From: Rhodospirillaceae bacterium
GTDB lineage: Bacteria; Pseudomonadota; Alphaproteobacteria; Rhodospirillales; UBA2165
Reading direction: 5' to 3'
DNA: 39,563 nt
Assembly (NCBI GenBank): GCA_018649245.1
Contig: JABIIH010000253.1
Span: 1 to 39,563 of the forward strand
The notes under the pieces were generated by a model that was not told where the DNA came from, did no database searches, and was given only the letters and a program-made list of their open reading frames with translations. A program made the translations under genes and the position numbers. Below are positions 32,082 to 39,563 of this stretch, piece after piece (the stretch's first letter is position 1; each line of letters begins with the position of its first letter).

Positions 32082-32953
32082 TTAATCGATTTTCCCATCA
32101 GTCCTTGCGGCCTGAGCAACAATACCAAGATGAGCAGACCAAAGCTGAAGGCTGATTTCATCGATGGTTGAAAAACGATAGCTGCCAAGGCTTCGGACAT
32201 GCCGATCAGGATGCCACCCACCAAAGCCCCGGTCATGCTGCCAAGGCCGCCAATGATGACGATGACAAAAGCCAATAAGGTATAACCGGGGGCCAAATAG
32301 GGATGCACTTCTATCAACAACAGAAGAACGCATCCCGCGGCACCCAGACAGGCTGCGCCGATGCCAAAGGTCAGCGCGTATAGATGATCGACTTTCAGGC
32401 CCACCACCTGAGCACCCAAATAATTATCGGCGCAGGCGCGGATCGCTTTGCCGGTACGGGAATATTTGAAAAAGCCCAATAACAGACCCGATATAGCAAC
32501 CGCAGCAATCGCCGCATAAGCCCTAGACTTATCAATAATCAAATCTTCGCCGATATCGAAGGAATCAAAGGAGTAGGAAATATTGATGGCCTGGGGGTCA
32601 GGGCCGAATATCAACAACGACCCGTTAACGATCATCACGGCGATGGCCGCCAATAGCAAAAATTGCATATGGTCGGGCAAATGGGCAACCCGGCTGATCA
32701 CTGTACTTTGCAGGGCGTAACCGAAGACAAACAAAATTGCGGCGGCGAGAGGAATGCTGAGCAGGGGGTCGAGACCGAGCCAGCGAAACATGATCAGCGC
32801 AAAAAACATTCCCATCACCATAATCTCACCATGAGCGAAATTAACGATGCGAATAACGCCGAAAATAACCGAAAGGCCGAGTGCAGAGAGCCCGTAGACA
32901 AGTCCCGTCAGCAGGCCGGTTGCAAGCGCATTGGCCAGCGTCCAAAAGTCCAC
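32078..32953 (-). CDS. livH: branched-chain amino acid-type ABC transporter permease LivH-like
   Basis: GLVYGLSALGLSVIFGVIRIVNFAHGEIMVMGMF, FVIVIIGGLGSMTGALVGGILIGMSEAL, RPQGLMGK. Confidence 0.88.
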   Translation of the reverse strand: MDFWTLANALATGLLTGLVYGLSALGLSVIFGVIRIVNFAHGEIMVMGMFFALIMFRWLGLDPLLSIPLAAAILFVFGYALQSTVISRVAHLPDHMQFLLLAAIAVMIVNGSLLIFGPDPQAINISYSFDSFDIGEDLIIDKSRAYAAIAAVAISGLLLGFFKYSRTGKAIRACADNYLGAQVVGLKVDHLYALTFGIGAACLGAAGCVLLLLIEVHPYLAPGYTLLAFVIVIIGGLGSMTGALVGGILIGMSEALAAIVFQPSMKSAFSFGLLILVLLLRPQGLMGKSIK

Positions 32954-32989
32954 GGCTGCTCTCCTGTTCTTCTTATTTAAGTAACAATA

Positions 32990-34258
32990 CTAACCGCGTT
33001 TCTTCCAACCACGCATTGGCCAGATTGGTTTAGCCACCGCCGCGCTTTGCGGCAAGATAACCAAATTCTTGCCACCACGGTTCTGCACCGCAGAATTTTT
33101 CACATACTTATTTTGGCCATTTGGTTCGAAAGCAATGCGCTCCGCCGTCGTCACGTTATTGGTGATGTTGGTGGTTCTCAATGCGGCCTGCAGTGTTTTT
33201 GCATTGGTGGATCCCGCCCTCTTATAGGCATCCGCAGCGATCATGATGCCTTCGAAGGTATAGGTGTGATTCGGATTAACCTGGCGATCCGGGTGATGCT
33301 TGGCAAAATAGGCTTCCAAGGTCTTTGAAAGCGGTTTGTTGGAATCATGCCATGGCACCAGACTGACAACGTCGTCGCCGAATTTGCCGGTGGCTTTCAT
33401 ATATTCCTGATCGTACCAGCCCGGTCCGGTACTCATGATACCCATCGGCTCGAAGCGCTGCTTGACCATTTCTTTGGTCATCATAATTGCATCATTTAGG
33501 CGGCTAACCACCCAAAGGGCCTCGCCGCCACTGGCTTTTGCTTTTCTGACTTCAGCAGATAAATCACGGCCATACGGATCATAGGAAATCTTTTCGACGA
33601 TCTTGTAAGGCATTTTAAATTTCGGGGCCAATTTGAACAGCGCGCCGGCAAGACTAGAGCCGAAGGTGTCATTGACGTGCATCAGTGTAACTGTCTTGGG
33701 TGTATGACCTGTCATTTTAAAAAGAGCCTTCTGATTGATAAAGGCGTCTTTGACGATCATCGGACCATGGGGGAAGTTACGGAAAACCCACTGTAGGCCC
33801 ATGCCTGTTAGTTTCGGCACGGCGGCAATGTTGACGACCAAGGGAATATTTCTCTGTTCGCATACTTGGGCGGCTGCCATGGTCGCGCCAGAATCAAAAG
33901 CGCCGACAATAATTTGCGCTCCTTCATCAATTAGCTTGGCGGTTTGAGTGCGCGCGACATCGACTTTGGTTTCAAAATCGGCGAGCATGAACTTTAGTTC
34001 CGGATAGCCGAGATCTTTCAAAATAGGTAAAGCTGCATCAGCGCCACGCTGGCAATCAATACCGATTTGCGCTTGGCCACCCGAACGAGGCAACAACACA
34101 CCGACTTTTAGCGGATTGGCGGCGCGGGCATTTTTGATATACCACGGCCCGACCGATGCGGCTGCGCCAACAGCGGCAACACCTGCCGTAAACTGGCGGC
34201 GGCTAATGGATGATTTGACTATCTTGGTAGATTTAGTCTTTTTTGCTTTGTCTGTCAT
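32990..34258 (-). CDS. periplasmic substrate-binding protein of liv-type ABC transporter (Tat-like signal)
   Basis: SISRRQFTAGVAAVGAAASVGPWYIKNARA signal; NPLKVGVLLPRSGGQAQIGIDCQRGADAAL; start at M (34258) after an SD-like GAGGAGG; upstream of livHMGF. Confidence 0.88.
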   Translation of the reverse strand: MTDKAKKTKSTKIVKSSISRRQFTAGVAAVGAAASVGPWYIKNARAANPLKVGVLLPRSGGQAQIGIDCQRGADAALPILKDLGYPELKFMLADFETKVDVARTQTAKLIDEGAQIIVGAFDSGATMAAAQVCEQRNIPLVVNIAAVPKLTGMGLQWVFRNFPHGPMIVKDAFINQKALFKMTGHTPKTVTLMHVNDTFGSSLAGALFKLAPKFKMPYKIVEKISYDPYGRDLSAEVRKAKASGGEALWVVSRLNDAIMMTKEMVKQRFEPMGIMSTGPGWYDQEYMKATGKFGDDVVSLVPWHDSNKPLSKTLEAYFAKHHPDRQVNPNHTYTFEGIMIAADAYKRAGSTNAKTLQAALRTTNITNNVTTAERIAFEPNGQNKYVKNSAVQNRGGKNLVILPQSAAVAKPIWPMRGWKKRG

Positions 34259-34459
34259 AACGTCCTCCTCTGGATTTATATTGTTGCCAAAGATAGTAAG
34301 CATGTCTTTTTGAAAACGGAAGGGCTAAGTTTATTTTGCAAGTCGTTATCAAAAGCCAACTAACACTCATCTTCTATTAGTTTTCTTGCTGCCTTTGCTG
34401 GCTTTGATTATGGTCGGCAAAACGCCAATCGCCAAATACTATTCTGTTGGGAGCTACAA

Positions 34460-35110
34460 ATGATTACGCTTTATGACTATTTCCGCTCGAGCGCCGCCTA
34501 CCGGGTGCGCATTGCGCTAAATTTAAAAGCGCTCGATTGCGAGCATATATCAGTCAACTTAACCAAGGATGGCGGGCAACAGTTCAAATCAGATTATGCT
34601 GAACTTAATCCGCAGAATTTGGTGCCGACATTAATCGACGGTGATATCAAGATGTCCCAATCGATGGCGATTATGGAATATCTCGACGAAGTCTATCCGG
34701 AGCCGAGTTTGTTGCCGGGAGATGCAGTCGATAAGGCGTCTATTCGGGCACTGGCTAACATTATCGCCTGCGATATTCATCCGCTTAATAATTTGCGCAT
34801 ACGGCTCTATCTCGAGAAAGAACTGGATGTTGATGAAGAAAAACGAAGAGCTTGGATGGGCGGCTGGGTGCGCAAAGGATTTTATGCTTTCGAGAAACTT
34901 TACGAAGAAGGACCACGCGGCAAATTTAGTTATGGGGATCAGCCAACGATCGCTGACATATGTTTAATCCCGCAAATCGCCAACGCGCGGCGGCCTGACC
35001 ATGGCGTCGATATGGCCGAATTTCCAATACTGCTGAAAATTGAGGAAGCCTGCCAAGCTTTGCCCGCTTTCGAAAAAGCACTGCCGGAAAATCAAGCCGA
35101 CGCGGAATAG
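34460..35110 (+). CDS. maiA: maleylacetoacetate isomerase-like GST-family protein
   Basis: ITLYDYFRSSAAYRVRIALNLKALDCEHISVNL, NPQNLVPTLIDGDIKMSQSMAIMEYLDEVYPEPSLLP, IACDIHPLNNLRIRLYL. Confidence 0.9.
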   Translation: MITLYDYFRSSAAYRVRIALNLKALDCEHISVNLTKDGGQQFKSDYAELNPQNLVPTLIDGDIKMSQSMAIMEYLDEVYPEPSLLPGDAVDKASIRALANIIACDIHPLNNLRIRLYLEKELDVDEEKRRAWMGGWVRKGFYAFEKLYEEGPRGKFSYGDQPTIADICLIPQIANARRPDHGVDMAEFPILLKIEEACQALPAFEKALPENQADAE

Positions 35111-35171
35111 TTAATTCACGACTGTCGTGAAATTCACACAAATTCATAACTTCGTTAATTCACGACTGTCG
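35110..35171. repeat. 18-bp direct repeat GTTAATTCACGACTGTCG x2 (44-bp period) in convergent intergenic region
   Basis: Copies at 35110-35127 and 35154-35171; first copy extends into a perfect IR TTCACGA-CTG-TCGTGAA (35115-35131). Confidence 0.85.
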
Positions 35172-35180
35172 GTTAATTAT

Positions 35181-36086
35181 TTAAGCTGAACTGGCTTTGA
35201 CGTCGGTGAATTGACGCATGCGGTCACCCATCAGGTTCAGCGCCAAAATGGTCATGAACATGAAGAAGGACGGGACCATCGAGATGAAGGCATCCTCCTC
35301 CAATTCCTCAACGCCATCGGAAATCATTTGCCCCCAGGTCGGATCGGGAGGCGGCAGGCCAACGCCCAGGAACGACAATGTGCCCTCCAGCGCAATGGTG
35401 AAGGACATGATCAGCAAGCTATAAGCGGCGACCGGCACAATCACGTTGGGCAGTAATTCGCGCAGCAGAATGCGGAGATGCGATGCGCCTTGAGCGCGGG
35501 CAGCGACAACGAATTCCCGCTGGGCATAGAGCATGGTATTGGCGCGTGAGATGCGGGTAAATTGCGGAATGGTGTAAAAGGCAATGACCATCACGAGATT
35601 AAAAATATTAGCGCCGGCATAAAACAGAATAGCGATGGCGAGCACGATATTAGGGAAGGCCAGTATCGAATCAATAAATATGCTTACTGCCGAATCCACC
35701 CGTCCCCGGAAATAGCCGGCGCTCAAGCCGAGACACAAACCGATCGCCATGCCGATAAAGGGTGAGGTGAAGGCAATTTTAAAAGACGTCGCGGCGCCGA
35801 AAACAATTCGCGAAAACATATCGCGCCCAAGATGATCAGTCCCCAGCAGGTGATCCATCGACCACGGCGCGCTGAGCGCATTGTAATCCTGGCTTAAGGG
35901 ATCCGGAAAAGTGATAAAATTGGTCGAGATAGTTGCCACCAGCATGATCGAAATCCATGATGCTGCCAGCCAGAAAATCACGCCGAATTTGCGTTTCTTT
36001 TTGATGCGCTCGCTGGCCGTTGAACCTCGCCGACCCAAAAACCAGAACATGCGGAGATTGCCGAGTAATTGTGAAGTATCAGCCAT
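35181..36086 (-). CDS. dppC: dipeptide/oligopeptide ABC transporter permease DppC-like
   Basis: HLLGTDHLGRDMFSRIVFGAATSF, ARAQGASHLRILLRELLPNVIVPVAAYS, SFLGVGLPPPDPTWGQMISDG. Confidence 0.88.
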   Translation of the reverse strand: MADTSQLLGNLRMFWFLGRRGSTASERIKKKRKFGVIFWLAASWISIMLVATISTNFITFPDPLSQDYNALSAPWSMDHLLGTDHLGRDMFSRIVFGAATSFKIAFTSPFIGMAIGLCLGLSAGYFRGRVDSAVSIFIDSILAFPNIVLAIAILFYAGANIFNLVMVIAFYTIPQFTRISRANTMLYAQREFVVAARAQGASHLRILLRELLPNVIVPVAAYSLLIMSFTIALEGTLSFLGVGLPPPDPTWGQMISDGVEELEEDAFISMVPSFFMFMTILALNLMGDRMRQFTDVKASSA

Positions 36087-36095
36087 GAACTTCTC

Positions 36096-37052
36096 CTAGG
36101 TCCGCCGCGCGACGCGGGGATCAAGCACCGCATACATCAGATCTACCGCCAAATTAACGCCGACATAAACCAAGGCAACGAAAGTAATCACACCCTGCAC
36201 CATAATCTCGTCGCGATTATCGACCGAGTTGATCAGTAACTGTCCAACCCCCGGTATGCTGAACAGCGTCTCGACAACGATTGAGCCGGTAATCAAATTA
36301 CCGAGTTGCAGACCCAACAATGTGACATAGGAAAATGACGAGGGTCGTAACGCATGATGGAACAATATATACGACGTCGTCATGCCTTTGGATTTGGCCA
36401 AGGCGATAAAATCTTCCTGCAGCGTGGTAATAATATCGGTCCGCAGCACGCGCATCAGCACCGGCACTTCAACCAGCGCAATGGTAAAAGCTGGCAAAAT
36501 GAATTTTTCGAGGTTGCGCCAGACGCCTTCACTCATCGCTGTGTGGCCGGAGGACGGCAGCCAGCCCAGTATTATGGCGAAAATCCAAATCAACATGGTG
36601 CCGGCGATAAAGACCGGGATCGCCAGCATACCAAAAGCCCCGGCCGAGACTGATCGATCAAAGGCCGAGTTCGCTCGATAACCGGATATGATGCCGAGCG
36701 GCACTGATATCAGCACCGCCAATATCTGCGCCATCAGCATAAGCTCAAGCGAGATCGGAATGCGCTGGCCCAGTGCTTCGGTCACCGGCTGTGCGGTCAC
36801 ATAAGAGCGTCCGAGATCGCCGGTCAGCATGTTGCCGAGCCAAATCGCATAGCGCACGATCACCGGCTTATCGAGATTAAGCTCTTTAGCGAGTGCTTGG
36901 CGGTCTTCTTCGGTTGGTGGTGCCGATTCTTCATCTAGCAAGATTGCGTCGACCAAATCACCTGGCAGTAAATTGAGCACCATGAAGCTGGCAAAGGTAA
37001 CCAGGAAAAAGACCGGAACCAGATGTAAAAGTTTTAATCTGAAATATTGCAT
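36096..37052 (-). CDS. dppB: dipeptide/oligopeptide ABC transporter permease DppB-like
   Basis: VTFASFMVLNLLPGD, LNLDKPVIVRYAIWLGNMLTGDLGRSYVTAQPV, VLRTDIITTLQEDFIALAKSKGMTTSYILFHHALRPS, ETLFSIPGVGQLLINSV. Confidence 0.88.
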   Translation of the reverse strand: MQYFRLKLLHLVPVFFLVTFASFMVLNLLPGDLVDAILLDEESAPPTEEDRQALAKELNLDKPVIVRYAIWLGNMLTGDLGRSYVTAQPVTEALGQRIPISLELMLMAQILAVLISVPLGIISGYRANSAFDRSVSAGAFGMLAIPVFIAGTMLIWIFAIILGWLPSSGHTAMSEGVWRNLEKFILPAFTIALVEVPVLMRVLRTDIITTLQEDFIALAKSKGMTTSYILFHHALRPSSFSYVTLLGLQLGNLITGSIVVETLFSIPGVGQLLINSVDNRDEIMVQGVITFVALVYVGVNLAVDLMYAVLDPRVARRT

Positions 37053-37057
37053 GCAGT

Positions 37058-38020
37058 TTACTCTCCCAACAAAGGAAAGTGGCAGGCGACTTGGTGCCCG
37101 GGGTCAATATCTCGAAAAGCCGGTTCTTCGGCCGTGCATTTTTCCTGCGCCTGAGGGCAACGGGTTCTAAAGCGGCAACCACTTGGTGGATTAAGCGGCG
37201 ACGGTATTTCGCCCGCCAGAGCCGGCCCGCTATCAATGGCCTTATCACCAATTTCCGGAATTGTCGCCATCAGGCCTGCAGTATAGGGATGCGCCGGCGC
37301 TTCATAAATACGCTCCGAATCAGCTAATTCACAAAATTTACCGAGATACATCACGGCGACCCGGTCACTAATATTTTTAACCACAGCGAGATCATGACTG
37401 ATGAACAGCAGGGTAAGGCCGTAGCGTTCTTTCATATCTTCGAGCAGATTTAGAATTTGTGCTTGCACAGAAACGTCCAGCGCTGAAACCGGCTCGTCAC
37501 AGACGATGAGTTTCGGTTCCATTATCAAGGCCCGGGCAATGCAGATACGCTGACACTGACCACCTGAAAACTGGTGGGGCCGTCGATCAAGCGTAATGTC
37601 CGGGTCCATGCCGACGGCATTGAGCACTTCGCGGACCTTGCGGTCTATATCAGCTGCGTCCTTATTGCCGGCGATAATCAGTGGTTCGGCGACGATATCC
37701 TTGACCCGGCGCCGCGGGTTTAGCGAGGAGACAGGATCTTGAAAAATGATCTGCAGACGCTGACGAATTTGCCGCATCTCATTGTGAGTTAATCCGGTAA
37801 GCTCCTGGCCTTCAAATTTAACGTGCCCAGCAGTCGGTGTCGGCAATTGAATAATCGCCCGCCCAGTCGTTGATTTGCCGCAACCAGACTCACCAACCAG
37901 ACCGAGGGTTTCGCCCTCGGCAATATCCAAGGTGACATCGGATATCGCGGCAAAGCGCTGGCCTTGCGTAACATATTCGACTGTGATGTCGTTAACTTCG
38001 AGAAGTGTACCATTGTTCAT
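37058..38020 (-). CDS. dppF: dipeptide/oligopeptide ABC transporter ATP-binding protein DppF/OppF-like
   Basis: GESGCGKSTTGRAIIQL, IIFQDPVSSLNPRR, HQFSGGQCQRICIARALIMEPKLIVCDEPVSALDVSVQAQILNLL, C-terminal Oligo_HPY (PPSGCRFRTRCPQAQEKC). Confidence 0.9.
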   Translation of the reverse strand: MNNGTLLEVNDITVEYVTQGQRFAAISDVTLDIAEGETLGLVGESGCGKSTTGRAIIQLPTPTAGHVKFEGQELTGLTHNEMRQIRQRLQIIFQDPVSSLNPRRRVKDIVAEPLIIAGNKDAADIDRKVREVLNAVGMDPDITLDRRPHQFSGGQCQRICIARALIMEPKLIVCDEPVSALDVSVQAQILNLLEDMKERYGLTLLFISHDLAVVKNISDRVAVMYLGKFCELADSERIYEAPAHPYTAGLMATIPEIGDKAIDSGPALAGEIPSPLNPPSGCRFRTRCPQAQEKCTAEEPAFRDIDPGHQVACHFPLLGE

Positions 38021-39054
38021 TATTGAATTCCCCCGCTGGCCACTTCATTGGCTTTGCCGTTTGCTAACGGGTGCCAGCAGGCGAAGGTATGAGCTGGATT
38101 GTCTTCGGCTAAAAGCTCCGGCATATCGGATTTACACTTGTCTTGGACATACGGGCAGCGAGCATGAAAACGGCAGCCCGGCGGCACGTTCAGCAGATTT
38201 GGCGGTAACCCTGGAATGGCGTTTAGGCGCGTATGCGGCGGATCGGACAAAGCCGGCGCGGAGTTCATCAAGGCTTCGGTATAAGGCATGCGCGGGTGAG
38301 CTATCAGCTCATCGGTCCCACAGCGCTCGGCAATTCTACCGGCATACATCACCGCGACATCATCCGTATAGCCTGACACAATGCCTAGATTGTGGGTGAT
38401 CAGAATGACCGACATGTCCCGCTCTCTTTGCTGTTCACGCAAGAGATCAAGAATTTGTGCCTGGATGGTGACGTCGAGGGCAGTGGTCGGCTCATCAGCA
38501 ATCAGTAGTTTAGGTTCGCACGCCATGGCGATGGCGATGGCGACGCGTTGTCGCATGCCTCCCGATAAATGCATGGGAAAGCGGGTGAGTTGCTGTTCGG
38601 CATCAGGAATGCCAACCGAATCGATGAGTTCAGCCGCGCGCAGCTTGGCCGCCTGCTTGGTCATGCCGAGCCGCTTGGTCAAAACTTCAGTAATTTGCTT
38701 ACCAATTTTCTTAACCGGGTTGAGCGATGACATCGGGTCTTGAAAAACCATGGCAATCTCGCGGCCACGGATTTCGCGCATTTCTTTTTCAGGCAATTGA
38801 CGTAGATCGCGGCCCTCAAACAGAATTTCACCCTCATGAAGAACTGAACCGTCTTTCGCCAGGATATCGATGATGGTGCGTGACAGCACACTTTTGCCAG
38901 AACCGGATTCACCAACGATGCCAAGCGTGCGCCCGCGCTCTAAGGTAAAGGAGACGCCATCAACCGCATGGGCAATACCGCGTGGTGTATCAAAATGAGT
39001 AAAGAGGTTGTTGACCTCTAAGAGAGGCGGTTCAATCGATTGATTATCCGCCAT
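38020..39054 (-). CDS. dppD: dipeptide/oligopeptide ABC transporter ATP-binding protein DppD/OppD-like
   Basis: [95 protein letters not shown]. Confidence 0.9.
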   Translation of the reverse strand: MADNQSIEPPLLEVNNLFTHFDTPRGIAHAVDGVSFTLERGRTLGIVGESGSGKSVLSRTIIDILAKDGSVLHEGEILFEGRDLRQLPEKEMREIRGREIAMVFQDPMSSLNPVKKIGKQITEVLTKRLGMTKQAAKLRAAELIDSVGIPDAEQQLTRFPMHLSGGMRQRVAIAIAMACEPKLLIADEPTTALDVTIQAQILDLLREQQRERDMSVILITHNLGIVSGYTDDVAVMYAGRIAERCGTDELIAHPRMPYTEALMNSAPALSDPPHTRLNAIPGLPPNLLNVPPGCRFHARCPYVQDKCKSDMPELLAEDNPAHTFACWHPLANGKANEVASGGIQ

Positions 39055-39469
39055 GAATCCCCACCAAATAAAGTTCGGCTGACAATAATGTTGTCGCGGT
39101 CATAAATTAATGTTCCCCCCAGCATTACGCCGGTTATAAATCTTATTAACTTGTACCACATTGTCAAAATTATTACCGGATTATTCATTACTTTGATGAG
39201 GAACTCAGCAAAGCCCTGTCAGCAGTTTTAGCAGCTATTTTTTTATCCGAATTTTTATCCCGCTTTAAACGAAATATATTTGGATATGTCAAGCGAGGGA
39301 GAACGATCACACGCAAAAGAGAAGACACAAGAAAACGTGTTGAAAATCAAAATAGATTTAATTGACTTTAACATTAAGATTGTTAGGGTATTTAACAAAT
39401 AAGAGAGGCATCGGCTAATATGGCCGGTAAAATTTACGCAAAAAAATAAGCAGTTTTGGGAGAAGACTA

Positions 39470-39563
39470 ATGAAATCCATATCATCAATATTAATAGTTT
39501 CGACTGCCATGCTTGGTACAGGCTTGGCCGTGAGTGCTAACTTTACTTTACCGGCGCAAGCCG
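39470..39563 (+). CDS. 5' end of a truncated secreted protein (signal peptide only in window)
   Basis: GGGAGAAG SD-like element before ATG 39470; MKSISSILIVSTAMLGTGLAVSANFTLPAQA resembles a Sec signal peptide; runs off the window. Confidence 0.65.
   Translation, partial: MKSISSILIVSTAMLGTGLAVSANFTLPAQA

Noticed and set aside
35110-35171. CRISPR mini-array
   Set aside because: Only two 18-bp copies, one 26-bp gap, internal sub-repeats and no cas genes.
37875-38399. 174-aa plus-strand ORF over the dppD/dppF junction
   Set aside because: Antisense to two strongly conserved ATPase genes.
39255-39488. 77-aa minus-strand ORF
   Set aside because: AT-rich region, no motif, overlaps the start of the better supported plus-strand signal-peptide CDS.

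Overview
Chromosomal window that looks alphaproteobacterial (inferred from gene content and style only). It holds about 33 confident protein-coding genes and I saw no rRNA, tRNA, CRISPR array or transposase. Left to right: mlaC-mlaA lipid transport; an ArsR/SAM-methyltransferase regulator (SahR-like) with metF-metH-purU; a MaoC-like protein; a Phd/VapC toxin-antitoxin pair; a nucleoside deoxyribosyltransferase-like protein; a ferredoxin/MBL fusion; a GGDEF protein; a ClC transporter with CBS-like tail; a degenerate S1C/PDZ protease; a DUF1800/DUF1501 pair; a UvrD/PcrA-type helicase; prmA; an adrenodoxin-reductase-like flavoprotein; a 2-hydroxyacid dehydrogenase; a thiolase; a pterin-carbinolamine dehydratase; a VOC protein; an SDR; a liv-type ABC operon; maiA-like; and a dpp/opp-type ABC operon. 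The strongest find is a bacterial iodothyronine-deiodinase-like selenoprotein at 28142..28831. ORF calling splits it in two at an in-frame TGA (28439-28441), which sits exactly at the family's catalytic Sec position (FGSYT-U-PPY) and is followed by a candidate bacterial SECIS hairpin. Secondary finds are a probable SahR operator, a cluster of ACACT-type motifs/nested inverted repeats upstream of sahR-metF-metH, a pseudo-protease with a lost catalytic triad, a ClC lacking the proton glutamate, and several unexplained palindromes at promoters.
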